A DNA stretch of 64,000 nucleotides from Straminergon stramineum (Eukaryota > Streptophyta > Bryopsida > Hypnales > Calliergonaceae): assembly GCA_963920665.1 (NCBI GenBank), contig OY987265.1, positions 32,121,001 to 32,185,000 of the forward strand, read 5' to 3'. Positions 1 through 10,699 of this stretch are shown here, piece by piece. The notes beneath the pieces were generated by a model, which worked only from the letters and a program-made list of their open reading frames with translations, made no database searches and had not been told where the DNA came from. Both the position numbers and the translations under genes were made by a program. Each line of letters begins with the position of its first letter. The stretch's first letter is position 1.

Positions 1-741
1 AAAAAAGTTGCACAGTTCCCACCTGTTTCTTTCTGGAGAGCAGTCACAGGATGTATGTTCGGTTGTCAATTCACAATTCCATCATCTGGTACTATTAGTA
101 AGAATTTAAAGTGCCAAGTGGTAAAATCGAACTCTGGCTTGTCTCTTGATCACATCAATCCATGTACAAACTCAATTTAGGATTCAGAATAAAAACATAC
201 TCTCTGGTCTACCTAATATATTTGAATGTGCTGTTTTTCAGGATAATTTAAACTCAAACATAACAGTAGGAATTGAATTGTATTACTGAAAAAACAGTCA
301 CTCCATAAACTAATTTTGTCAGTTATTAGATGAGAGAAAATTGATTACAAGTAGAATATCAATCAGCTTTCAAAGCAGCAATCTAAGGAGTGTATCAGTG
401 ATAGAATGCACAAGCCAGAAGCACATGCAATATCTGAAGAATGGTGTCTGTGAAGCTAAAAGAACATCTCACAATCAGTACTTTGGGATTTTCCAAGAGA
501 CATGTATGGACAGTTCTATAGCTCCTTTGGGATGCATTGCTTTCTTATGTTTTTTTGGTACCATTAATATCTGGGCTGTGATATTATTTCAAAGCCAACA
601 TAGTTTCCCTCTTGAAACCAAAATTAAACTGTGTTGTAAGCTTACAGTACATGTGCCAAGGGAGAAAAACTTGCAGGACAAGATCGGGAGAAAAGTACCA
701 ACATACAGACCAACTATATGTGTAAAAATCTCAATACATGC
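1..741. other. Unassigned AT-rich DNA
   Basis: No repeat boundary or gene is recognisable here. A 264-codon open frame starts at 341 and runs through the minisatellite to 1135. It matches no family I know, and its last third is low-complexity Phe/Ser/Leu encoded by the tandem repeat, so I do not call it a gene. Confidence 0.4.
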
Positions 742-789
742 AGATTTTACAGTATGTGGACAAGCTCAAAAGTTTGAGACTTCCAGGCC

Positions 790-892
790 CAAGCAAAGCA
801 AGAAAAAACCAGCTCAACATGAGAAACTTTATACTGTTTTGATCTTGATTTGGGGAGCCAAACATCAGTCCAAAGTTTCTCATGTTGAGCTT
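790..892. repeat. Inverted repeat beside minisatellite
   Basis: The arm at 811-831 (AGCTCAACATGAGAAACTTT) is complementary to the arm at about 871-891, with a loop of about 40 bases. The left arm continues outward through AAGCAAAGCAAGAAAAAACC. This is complementary to a diverged form of the first minisatellite units, so the tandem array appears to have grown from the right arm of this foldback. Confidence 0.6.
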
Positions 893-1117
893 GTTTTCTC
901 ACTTGTTTTCTCACTTGTTTTCTCGCTTGTTTTCTCACTTTGTTTTTCTCACTTTGTTTTTCTCACTTTGTTTTCTTGCTTGTATCCTCACTTGTTTTCT
1001 CAATTGTTTTCTCACTTGTATCCTCACTTGTTTTCTCCCTTTGTTTTCTTGCTTTGTTTTCTCGCTTTGTTTTCTTGCTTTGTTTCCTCACATGTTTCTT
1101 CACTTGTTTCCTACCTC
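890..1117 (+). repeat. 12-bp minisatellite (CTTGTTTTCTCA)n
   Basis: About 18-19 imperfect units of CTTGTTTTCTCA run in tandem, with variants CTTTGTTTTTCT, CTTGTATCCTCA and CTTTGTTTTCTTG towards the right. The array is homopyrimidine-rich on this strand except for the G in each unit. Unit length varies between 12 and 13, which breaks any single reading frame. Confidence 0.85.
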
Positions 1118-1453
1118 TTGAACTCTGTTCCTTGACAAACAATCAAGCAATAGTAATAACTCTAGAAAAATCAAAAGCTCAGGCCCACTTCCCTCTTATT
1201 CAATATAAATTGATACTCCCCACCAGCTCTTTCAAAAAGTGGGTTGACATGAGACAACATGAGACACAATAAGGTCAACTCTCACTCACATAATTCACAG
1301 ATTACTGTATTTGTGTTGGACAGTCATGAAGCCTGAAACTTTGACGCAGGGCTAAAGGCAATCAAACTGAACTAAACAATACTTGGAAAAGCAGTCCATG
1401 CACCTGGCTTTCATATACCAAGTATAAGTTATACATTATTATGCAGTTTAATT
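1118..1453. other. Unassigned DNA
   Basis: No repeat, gene or motif of note is visible. Confidence 0.4.
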
Positions 1454-1524
1454 GTGGTACTGCTGTTTCATTTTGTTTCCAAAAAAAATGAAACTAAAAC
1501 TCATTGCCATGGTGGTACTGCTGT
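1454..1524. mobile_element. 45-bp insertion with 13-bp target duplication
   Basis: The 13-mer GTGGTACTGCTGT occurs at 1454-1466 and again at 1512-1524. The 45 bases between begin with a short LINE-like tail (TTTCATTTTGTTTCC followed by eight A). The rest resembles the reverse strand of the same tail. This fits a very short retroposed fragment of unusual internal order. A local duplication unrelated to retroposition is the alternative. Confidence 0.45.
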
Positions 1525-1904
1525 GAAACTTACATCCTTCAACCACTTCACCTGGCAGGTGACAAGACAAGTACTTACTTGTGCAGTTTCCAGTGCTTGT
1601 TGTTGTTGTTGTTTCATTTTAAAAATCTTACTCGAGGATGCACTGAGAAATCACCGACCAGCAGTGGCACTGCATGAGGGGATATATATACGGGTTTAAT
1701 GTAATTAATGCCTTCACATGGGGGAACTCAAGAGCAAATCAATTTTGCCAGCAAGCCAGCCATTAAAAGTTATAATTACTTACACTAGTCTCAGACATTG
1801 CACGCAGATGGAAGGAGAATATTTTGCTTTCAGTTTCAGTTACACTCAACACGCTGTCACCCGTGGAAGTTGAAATTGGCAGACTCGTAACAAACCAGAT
1901 GTGT
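1525..1904. other. Unassigned DNA with short TTG run
   Basis: A (TTG)5-like run lies at 1598-1613. Nothing else is recognisable. Confidence 0.4.
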
Positions 1905-1979
1905 AAACAATTGTTTTGTTTTATTTTTGAAACAAATGAAACGGATAATTTCATTGCAGAGTATGATAAACAATTGTTT
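1905..1979 (-). mobile_element. 51-bp LINE 3'-end fragment with 12-bp TSD
   Basis: AAACAATTGTTT is duplicated at 1905-1916 and 1968-1979. The 51 bases between, read on the minus strand, end in TTTCATTTGTTTC followed by A-rich sequence. That is the same terminal sequence as the tails at 27898 and 34279. Poly(A) plus a long target duplication is the mark of target-primed reverse transcription. Only the last 50 bases of the parent were copied. Confidence 0.65.
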
Positions 1980-2429
1980 CAGTTGAATGGATACCAATGC
2001 TGATCTGTCTGACATGTCTTAACTTGAACCTGGTTAAAAACATTGACAGCAGATGGGTACTCCAAACACAATGAATATACAGTACAGGCTCATATAACTT
2101 ATAATTATTCCTATTCTCAATACAGATTTGGATATTCTGTAAAGGTATTTCAGAAACCTGAAGAGGCCCCCAAGATTGATGGATTGGTTTTGGAACTTTG
2201 AAAATACTTGATTGTCAGTTTTCAATGGGAAAGAATATATGTATGTAGCCCGTGCAAAAAGCAATCAACTGCATTTGCCACTGTTTTGCTAAATTAGTGT
2301 ATGATTGATCGACATGATTGCCATAAGTGAGGATTTTATATTACCACCATTTGGAAATCGTGTCTCCATTCTCAATGCAATCATCATGGAGAACGGATAC
2401 ACTATTTTCAAACAGAGGGAGTAGATTTA
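1980..2429. other. Unassigned AT-rich DNA
   Basis: No recognisable element or gene. Confidence 0.4.
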
Positions 2430-2700
2430 TAAGGTGGGCAACTAGGTTTTAAATGCACCACCATTGACCCCCTAGACATGGCCATCATCACTTTGGGTGT
2501 ATCTCAAAATCAATATGTAATGTGTGCAGAAGAAACGATTTCAGAGCCTCAATTTATAAATTAAAAAATTGACACTTCATAACCTTTGTACTCAAATGTT
2601 GTGTTCTTGGTGTGCTGAAACATCCTTTCACTTACCAACAAGATAATATTTACGAAAACTTGACCAGGCATAGTAACAAAAAGTGGTGGTTTGGGAGGTG
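2430..2700 (+). repeat. Dispersed repeat X, copy 1
   Basis: Diverged but collinear with 26213-26470. Both contain CATCATCACT followed by a CTCRAAAATCAATATGTA-like stretch, then the GAAGAAAC block, then a CTTTCA...TTGACCA stretch. Ends are not defined, so the class is unknown. Confidence 0.45.
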
Positions 2701-3927
2701 TGCACACTTTAGTGATGTAAAAATAGCAACTATTTTTACTGATGGCTAGATCTTATCCCAAGGAGACTTGGGTTGAGCCATGTTTTTTACCAAACTAAAC
2801 CCCTATGCACTCCAAAGTCCATATTTTGGATGATGAATAGAGTCCTTCAAAGTAATGTTTAGTCCAAACAATTTCGTGTTTATCTATAGTATTTGAATCT
2901 TTTAAGAAAAAACTTCCAATATAAACAATCTAATGAGAATTAAGTGAGTACCCTCCTTGAGTACAAAAATGTAAGCTAAAATGTGGAAAAAAATTTAATG
3001 GATTCGAGAGTTATAGGTTTAAGGTGGATGTGCCTTACCTTGTCCAAATCAATGACTTTTCTATAATGGAAAGAGAAATTTGAGTAGAGGTGGTTGAAGT
3101 AGAATCATGTTTTGTGCATTGAAGTAATAATTTTGTCATTTCAAAGTAGTTTATCATAAAAATAAAAATCCAATAATAGTGGTCATAGGCATCGCCAAAT
3201 CAATTCATACTAGTAATTATATAGCATTTGGCCATCAAAGTGACAAGTGGATTTAACCACCCTACACATATCTAAAATTGAGTTCTTTTGAAGTGTTCTC
3301 TAATGAACGAGAAATTTATCTAGAAACTCAACCTAAATTTACCTAAATTTCTAAAGGGACTTGAATATATATTGGTCTCAAGTCAAAGGTGTGAATGGAG
3401 ATATAAAATTGTATTTGAATGGAGAAGGAACGGTTCAAATTGGTAACAAAAAAATTGTGAACTCAATGCATTCTTGTCATGTAGAATTCATGAGATTTTC
3501 TAATGGTAAGAGGCATCATTCAAAAAAAATATTGTGTACTTAGAATAGAGGAGAAATAGTACGATTCCTTGTATACCATGACTTTAGTAGGAGGCCTTCA
3601 AAATTGGAGGAAAGCTCCAAATCCAATATCAATATTTGTACATATTGACATGTAAGTCAAGAATATTATTACAATAACACTTTTGTACATCCTATTCCAT
3701 AAAATTCCTAAATAGAAATGAAAATAGAATAAATTCATTTTGAAATGTGTGAAAAGGATTCTACATACACAAGTATGGTAATTATGTATATGAATATATA
3801 GCAATCTTGTTATGTGTGTAGTACCATATTAATGTTCTTGAAGTACTATTTTCATTTTCCTTGACATGACATTCATTCTTCTAACAAGGACAAAGATTAG
3901 CCTTTAAACATGGGTCCAACAAGTAGA
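2701..3927. other. Unassigned AT-rich DNA
   Basis: A 60-codon open frame at 3361-3543 has mixed amino-acid composition (GVNGDIKLYLNGEG within it) but no family is recognisable and it is too short to call. No repeat boundary is seen. Confidence 0.35.
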
Positions 3928-4460
3928 TTACCCCCTAAAGGCCCCGATGTTCAAATTTTAAATAAAGAATGAACACAAACATGTCCCACTCATGCAAAAA
4001 AAGAAATTCATCCATTTAAATAACTAGAGATTCTAATATTGGTTTCCTTACATTTAAATGGTCTTAAAATATTTTCTACAAATATTTTTTTGAGTTCAAA
4101 GGATATAAGTACATTTAACCTCAAAAACTAACTTTTTTAGTTCAATAAATGACCTTTCAACAACAACCAGAATAAAAAAGTTAAATAATCATTTCAAAAA
4201 AACATAATTAGAGTTTAACATTTTGAATGTAAAGGAAAAAATCTTGTAAAAATTACAAATATTCAACCTATAGTCAAATTTTAAAAATTGATTGTTTTCA
4301 AATTTTATTGGAAAATATTGGTTAGTATAGTCATTGATCTGACCATATGGATATGATCTATAGATCATATTAAACAACTTTTGTTTTGAAGTCATCATTT
4401 GAATTATTATTCAAAGTTTCATTTATAATTCATCTCCTCGATTTTAGAAATCTTGACTAT
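3928..4460 (+). mobile_element. TTAA-type element E, copy 1
   Basis: Starts TTAC-CCCCTAAAGGCCC, a one-base decay of TTAA, and is collinear with the E copy at 49242. Shared internal blocks include TTCAAATTTT near the start and CCTCAAAAAYTAACTTTTT in the middle. The right terminus is degraded to CCCCTAATCTGC. It has no coding capacity. Confidence 0.5.
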
Positions 4461-5136
4461 CCCCTAATCTGCAAGGAGTGAAACTAAATGTTATTGGTTT
4501 ATATTGTAGTTATCCTATAATATCAATTGTATTTGTTTCTACAGCATTGTATTCATATTTCCCTAAAATACCTACATGCTACTGCATCATAGGTTAAAGA
4601 ATACACATAAATTTTTTTTATTTTTTTTCAAAAATCTATAAAATTTGTATTGTCAAAATACACAAATATTCATGGATTGCACATGATTTTCACAATGGTC
4701 ATATCACTTGTGCTTTTCCGTTTCTAAGCTTTCCAATTGAACTCCTTTGGACACCCAATCTCTTTAGAGGTTAATTTTCATTACTTGCCCAAATTTCAAA
4801 AATTAGAGAGGGTTTCAATACATATTACATGACAAAAAAAATTTGGATTTGGATATTTGATCACAAAGAAAAATATTACTCCTTGGGGGTCTATGTTAAC
4901 ACTTCACATTGAAAGATCCATTCAAAATTGGCTTCATAGGAACCTATCCAAATTCCATTTGACCACCTCATGACCAAATCATCTTTTAAAGCTTAATTAC
5001 TTAGTGCTTGAATCCTTTTTAGATTTAAAAAAAATATTTATACCTATATCCTTATATATTATTTACTTCAATTTCATCAAATTCATCATACACCATAAAG
5101 TTAAAAAATAAATTAAGGCATTGGTTTGGATGAATG
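4461..5136. other. Unassigned AT-rich DNA
   Basis: No recognisable element or gene; A/T runs only. Confidence 0.4.
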
Positions 5137-5300
5137 CACTAGAAGAAATTTGTGTTTGCCTCAACAAAATCTACATGATGTGCTTGTTAAGGCAAACACA
5201 AAATCTGAGTTTTTCTCCATTTTTCAGAGCAGATTTTGTGTTTGTCTCAACAAACACATCATGTAGATTTTGTTGAGGCAAACACAAATGTCTTCTAGTG
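5137..5300. mobile_element. CACTA-type foldback element, copy 1
   Basis: Begins CACTAGAAGAAATTTG and ends with its complement CTTCTAGTG. The whole 164 bp is an inverted repeat with arms of about 74 bases and few mismatches around a short loop near 5215. Flanks are ATG and GTG, a possible 3-bp duplication with one change. CACTA ends and a 3-bp duplication point to the CACTA/En-Spm superfamily. It is non-autonomous. The transcript would form a long hairpin. Confidence 0.7.
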
Positions 5301-6329
5301 GTGAGAAGCTTTGTGGCAAAAAAATGCCCTTGAATCCTCTTTGCTCATAGTTGAAAATTTGGACATTGAAGCGATGCAAGATTAAAGAATCTCTTTTTTG
5401 TCAATGTCCCCATGGCTACTATTGTACCTTACACTAATAATACAATGAAACTAGGTTGCCTCACCCCAAGAAAGTTACTTTACGAGCCATTAAAGTCAAT
5501 ATCTTTTTCTACAAATATTTTTTTTTAGTACACAAAAAGGTTTTGTGAGTCTCAATTCCAATAATACCTAATTTTAAAGTAGTGCATTCTTATACAATAA
5601 CAATAAATGTTTAATATAGAGTGTCAAAATGTTCATAAATTAGTTAATGGACAATTGAGTTTCATTATTTCCTGTATTTATTCTACCATGATTCCGGTAT
5701 CTACAATGCTAGCTATGCACAAGTGCATGTTTAAGGTAGTAACTATGTTCATTAGATGAAATTTGGGCCAAATAAAAGACTGCAAGTTTCTGGCAATTCT
5801 TGGTAGTGGAGAACTTGTTGAATTGCGCCACTACAACAATGCTAATGTGGTCAGGGGATGGCCATGTTAGTTTTTTTGTTTTATGTTTTGAAAAAAAATT
5901 CCACTTTTTTTTCAATTTAAGGATAAAAAAAATCATTTAAATTAATTTTTTTAGTATTTATAACGGTTGACAACAATTAGCCGTGCCCCCACTATTGCGG
6001 GAACAACATAAGGAATGGGTGTGAAACGGCCCCTTATTTCCCCAAATCTCCCCTATTGCTTACAGCCAGCTCCCCTTTAAGCCTACCAATCTCATCATGT
6101 ACAATAGTAGATGTTTCAAGGAACATGTTAGACAATCCTAGATAGGAGACACATTTCATTAGCACACGGTCGCTTCACTAGCAGACTACCTTCAATTGAC
6201 AATATGCGTGTCCTGTGAGGCAACTTCGAACAATTTGGCTGTTCCAATCTGGACTTCATCCAATTCGAACATTCAAAATTGTGCCCTTAAGTAAGCTTAA
6301 CATCTGTTGAAGTTCTTGAGAAGGGCAGC
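5301..6329. other. Unassigned DNA, weak relic repeat near 6 kb
   Basis: The stretch 5985-6065 (around ACAACATAAGGAATGGGTGTGA) weakly resembles 13190-13260, suggesting an old shared repeat. Otherwise nothing is recognised. Confidence 0.35.
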
Positions 6330-6700
6330 TGCAAGTCCGGAGAATACGGCCGGCCCAGGAGTCCTCCCATTCCAGCTGAGTGTCAGTTGAGATTGAAAGC
6401 CGTTGGTGGTACGTTCAATTTTAAGTTATTTCTGCTCTGCCCTTCAATTGGCCCTCGCAAGGGGGTTGGGTGGGTGGGTTGGGTTGATGGATGTTGCGTG
6501 TGTTGTCGGCTGGGTGGCAACCACGCCTTCCAATTCCATGTGCGTGCCCCTCCTCAGACCCTCACATGGGCATGCCAGGCTTCCCTACAAAAAAAAAATA
6601 ACCAACCCAACCCAACAACAGGCACCTTCACCAGAGATCAGACAGCTCCAGCAGCAGCAGCAGCAGCTCCTCCTTTATGAAACCAATAGAGAGATAGATA
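6330..6700. other. GC-richer island with CAG run
   Basis: Local base composition rises clearly. It contains GGGTGGGTGGGTTGGGTTG and a (CAG)6-like run at 6649-6667. Two overlapping open frames (97 and 112 codons) are low-complexity products of these repeats and are not credible genes. Confidence 0.5.
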
Positions 6701-6783
6701 ATATGCTTGCCTACTATGGTAGTACTCCCCTTCTTATATAATTTTGTAATCAACTAGGTGCAACATGGAAGGCACTATATTAA

Positions 6784-7176
6784 GTAACCCTTCAAGGACA
6801 CCTGCAGCCTTTTTTTTTTGTCCGATGATGTAAGGTAGCATGCTGTAAAAGCGACCATGTTCTAAATGTGACCCCTATCTAAGAACGGGTGACATATTCT
6901 TTGAAATATCTATTACTGGCAATGATGAGTTAGGTAGGCTTAAATGGTCGCTTCCAGAGCATACTACCTTATTAGTGACAAAAGAATCCTTCTATGGAGG
7001 ACAGAAGTCGTGCAAACTATTCATCCTAGCAAGTTTTGTGTGAAAAAGGGAGGTCTGATATAGTAGTTTGATTTTCAATGATAAAGTGCTTTTGCAAATT
7101 TTTTTAAGCCTATGATTCACACGAGATACTAGAAGGGGTGATTTCCACGGTCACTAGCTTATTCTTCAAGGGTTAA
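6784..7176 (-). mobile_element. TTAA-type element A, copy 1, interrupted
   Basis: The left end is decayed (GTAA-CCCTTCAAGG) and then reads TTTGTCCGATGATG. The right end is intact (CTTCAAGGG-TTAA). The sequence is interrupted at 6831 by the TA element H1 and resumes with ACAAAAGAATCC, so the A element was present before H1 arrived. Confidence 0.6.
6831..6971 (+). mobile_element. TA-bounded element H, copy 1, nested in A1
   Basis: Starts TAAGGTAGCATGCTGT and ends with the near complement AGAGCATACTACCTTA. Terminal inverted repeats are about 28 bases including AAGCGACCAT. TA flanks suggest mariner/Stowaway-like insertion. The same ends occur on the larger copy at 23372. Confidence 0.65.
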
Positions 7177-8018
7177 AGGGGTCTAATCTGACGTTTGCAT
7201 TTTTATCTATGGAGAAAAATATTATAATTTTTTTAATTTTCCACCTATGATCAAATTTAGAAATTTGGACTTCCCATTTGGATTTAAAGGCCCCCAAAGT
7301 AATTGGAGAGAGGTGAAGAACATAGTCTATAGGAGAAATAAAGAATGCAAGATATTAAGCAACCACAAAATAGAGGTAATTTTTTCTTACATTTATCCTT
7401 GGTTGGATGAAGAGAGATGCAAAACATAGACTTCAATTGACCACTTTAGTTAATATCTTGCACATGGAAGCATGGAAGATCTTCTACAACATGGATGGCT
7501 TGTTCGTTTAGTTAGACAACAACTCCACCCAAAATCTAGTTAAATATAAAGGGCCCGTGTGAATAAGGACCCAAATGGTCTAGATATTTTTTCAAACTAG
7601 GTACATTCTATGGATCTCAATTGCAAGTGCTATCCTTGTTGTTGTCCCTCTTAGAAGATAAGGTAAGCCCCAGCCTTTGTTGTGGTCCTAATTTTTATTT
7701 CATTCTTTAGAGAAGTGAAGAAGTGTCAATTTTTTCGTATTATTTAACTCACATGGAGACACAATATGCAAAGTACCAAGAAGTGAAATCAAAAGAGGTT
7801 TTATGATAGAGTGGGAGTTTGTTATGGAATTTTTGTAATGATTTGTCTTCAAATTCATAAATGTTACTAAGGGAGTCACCTCCCCATGCAAACAATAGAG
7901 AGTGCATCCTTAATGATAATCAACTTCTTCACCTTACATCCTTATTGAACAATTCTATTGTCTTTTTAAAAAACGTAGATATCAAATTGCTCAATCATTT
8001 AGTGGTACCATTTTGTAG
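7177..8018. other. Unassigned AT-rich DNA
   Basis: A 60-codon frame at 7247-7429 has no recognisable relatives. No repeat boundary is visible. Confidence 0.35.
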
Positions 8019-8940
8019 TTAATTCCGAAAGGATCAAGGCCTTTTTCTACAAAAAAACACACTCAAAACTCCCATTTCTATTGCAAAGAGTAAAAAAAAT
8101 TGAAATTTTTATCTTTTTCACATCTAACTATAGGATCTTACACCCCACTAGTATGAAAATGTGTAGAAAAAATTTCAGAAATTTTGACCACATAGATTGC
8201 AAGGTATTGTCATTTAAAGTGAAGAAAACAAGATTTTTAGCACATTACAAGACTAAGTTATTTGACTTTGAATCTTCTTAACTTTAATTTTTTGCACTAC
8301 ATAGTTTTGAGCTTTGAATCTTTATGGTGGAGAAATGAATTGAGAGTCAAGGGGGAAAAAAAATACAATTTTTTTTTAATTCTTGAAAAAATTGTTAAGT
8401 AGAAGTAGGTACAAGATAGAAGGATAATCAAAATTATTAATATCTCTAAGATGGAATTAAAATTCACTAAACCAAATGGAGAGATTATTCTAGCAAGAAA
8501 TTAAAACCATATGGAACTTCTTTTTTTGATAAATTGTAACAATTGCATTTAGAAATGAATCCTATAAGTTATTTCTTCAAGAAAATGTTGTAATTGCTAG
8601 AAAAAACAAGTTTGTCCATAACTTTCTCGTAACAAATCCAAATGGAATGAGTCAAAGCTTTCCATGTAGACATAAATATAATATATGAGGAAATAAAAAT
8701 AAATAAAATAAAATTCAAAATTTTGAATTTTTTTGCTTCCCCCTCTCCCTTGTTTTGAGTTTATTTGGACATAACTTTTGTTCCTCGGCACCAAATGAAA
8801 AAAATTATATTCCCACAAAGCTAATCAATTTTTCTATATTCAAAAAAAGTTTTAAAAAATCAGGACAAAAATTAAGACCATAGGTACCTGTTCAAAATCT
8901 CATTTGTCCCTTGAAGGGACAATGGTCCTTTAGGGGTTAG
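8019..8940 (+). mobile_element. TTAA-type element C, copy 1
   Basis: Starts TTAA-TTCCGAAAGGATCAAGG, a mutated CCCCTAAAGGACCAAGG, and ends GGTCCTTTAGGGG-TTAG. About 922 bp, collinear with 20707-21620 and 43319-44241. Shared blocks include CATTTCTATTGCAAAG near the left and GAGACCATAGGWRCCT near the right. No coding potential. Confidence 0.6.
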
Positions 8941-9397
8941 TTAACATTGTCTTGTAGAAAAACATGGGTTACATTCCCATAAAAATTGTAATCCATGAGA
9001 AGACCCACATGATGAAATTGAATTTGTGTCACGGGTCTTGAAAAGTCCGATCCATTTCCCCAATCTCCATGCCCCTTGTTTTTTGCACTAGCTACAATAG
9101 TTTGAAATCTACTCTAAGCTCCTAAATAACTTCGAGGTTCCTCATTTTGAGGTGTTCCAATTTGGATTTCAACATGGGATGGGTTTCCAGTCTAAGCCTG
9201 CCCATCCCGATTCTGCCCTGGTCTGTCATTTCAGTTGCAAAATGAAATGCAACCATGAATTGTATTTGTTCCCACTGAGAATTAAGTTCAAAGCATCTTC
9301 ACGTAGGTGAGGTATAACTTATACAGCCTGGTGGTGGTAAGGGTGTGATGACCAAGTAATTCCAAGAATGGTCCTCACTACTCACTTAACTTAACCC
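8941..9397. other. Unassigned DNA before the B-A-G chain
   Basis: Slightly less AT-rich. TTAACCC at 9391, directly before B1, may be the stub of another TTAA-type end. Confidence 0.35.
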
Positions 9398-10334
9398 TTA
9401 ACCCCTAGAGGACCAAGGTGTTTTTTTTGGCAACATAACTTTTTGGGGCAGGTAAGTGTGACTAGAGATTTCCATGTTTTTGGCCCAAACTTTAACAAAA
9501 AGTGTGGACAAGGGATATCTTTCATTTGCACTAAATTTTAGGGCATTTGGAAATATGAGTCAAAAGCTATGGCCTAATAATATGTTGTTTGTTTCTCAAC
9601 TTGGGCAGTCTGGGCGGATCTGAAAAAATCATTTTTTTCAAAAATAAAAATTTGAAATTGATTTTCTAGATTTATGTATACACAAAAAGTTTTGAATCAC
9701 TCCATTTTGATGAATGAGTCAAAAGTTATGAGATCTTTTAGTTTGCGGGCAAGTATGGATTCTCTACTCTAAAATAAACCTTGAAGTCCTTTATTTAACT
9801 CAATTTTTCATATTTTTTGAAAAAAATTTTAAAAATAAGATTTAGATTGTTTATTAAAACATTACAACCATTGAGATTGAGATTTTTCAATTCCATTAAT
9901 AAATTGTTAACAATTTAGTATTTTGAATCATTTTCTACATCTTTCTAATTACTATTTTTTTCCTATATGTTGCACAATTCTAAATGATCTGAAAATTTTT
10001 GAGCATGTAGACAACTTGCATTGAAGAATGATTCTAAAGAAGCACCACCATTTTGGACATTTTTTCACACAAATGTGACCTTGTGAAGTGAAGCTGCCCG
10101 TTTTTTCACAGGGCCCAATAAAGGATTTTTGTCACTTTAAATGCTAATATCTTGCAATCTACACATTGGAATTTTCTGAATTTTTTTCTACATCTTCTCA
10201 ATCTAGTTTACTACAAGTTCCTATGGTTACATGTGTCCAGAAATGATATTTTTCAAAATTTTGGTACTTGTATTAGAAATGGCAGTTTTTGAAGGATTTT
10301 GGTGATAACATAGTCCAAGAACTTTAGGGGTTAA
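9398..10334 (+). mobile_element. TTAA-type element B, copy 1
   Basis: Bounded by TTAA-CCCCTAGAGGACCAAGG and AACTTTAGGGG-TTAA, 937 bp. Collinear with 32044-32976 and 54430-55381 over its whole length, including GGCAACATA near the left end and CAGGGCCMAAWAAAGGATTTT near 10110. It carries no open frame that could be a transposase. The right TTAA is also the left TTAA of A2. Confidence 0.7.
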
Positions 10335-10556
10335 ATGTCGACATAGATGTTTTTCATGTTTGATGGATGACAAGGAATTCTCCTATGTAGGATAGAAGTG
10401 CAACTATTCATCCTCAGAATCAAGGTTGGAAAGGGGAGATCTTCTATAGTAGTTTGACCTCCAATGGATTTTTTTTTTTTTTTTTAAAATAGATGATGTC
10501 ACACGGTTCCAAAAGCCTTGATTACCATGGTCAACAGTTCGTCCTTGAAGGGTCAA
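10331..10556 (-). mobile_element. TTAA-type element A, copy 2 (middle of chain)
   Basis: Begins at the TTAA shared with B1 and reads GATGGATGACAAGGAATTC, then the usual ACTATTCATCCTC block. It ends CCTTGAAGGG-TCAA, where TCAA (10553-10556) is a decayed TTAA shared with G1. A 17-base T run has expanded inside. Confidence 0.65.
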
Positions 10557-10699
10557 AAGTCAAAGCAGAAGTTTTGTGTCTGATGGATGACTTCATAGTT
10601 GATTGTAGAAAAACAGAATGCACCTGTTGATCTAATAATCAGAGCAGTTTTGTTGACTACCTTGGTCATGGGGGCTTCGTCCTATAACATAAGGGTTAA
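10553..10699 (+). mobile_element. TTAA-type element G, copy 1 (end of chain)
   Basis: About 147 bp. Core CTGATGGATGACTTC, then TGTAGAAAAACAGAATGCAC, then GACTACCTTGGTCATGGGGG, ending AAGGG-TTAA. Collinear with 38977-39127 and, reversed, 58253-58403. Confidence 0.6.

Noticed and set aside
341..1135. 264-codon open frame, the longest in the window
   Set aside because: It has no recognisable domain. Its C-terminal third is Phe/Ser/Leu-rich translation of the minisatellite, it spans a foldback arm, and no splice or promoter evidence supports it.
6387..6741. Overlapping 97- and 112-codon frames with poly-Ala/poly-Gln ends
   Set aside because: They are products of the CAG run and GGGTT-type repeats in two frames; chance absence of stops in a GC-richer patch is sufficient.
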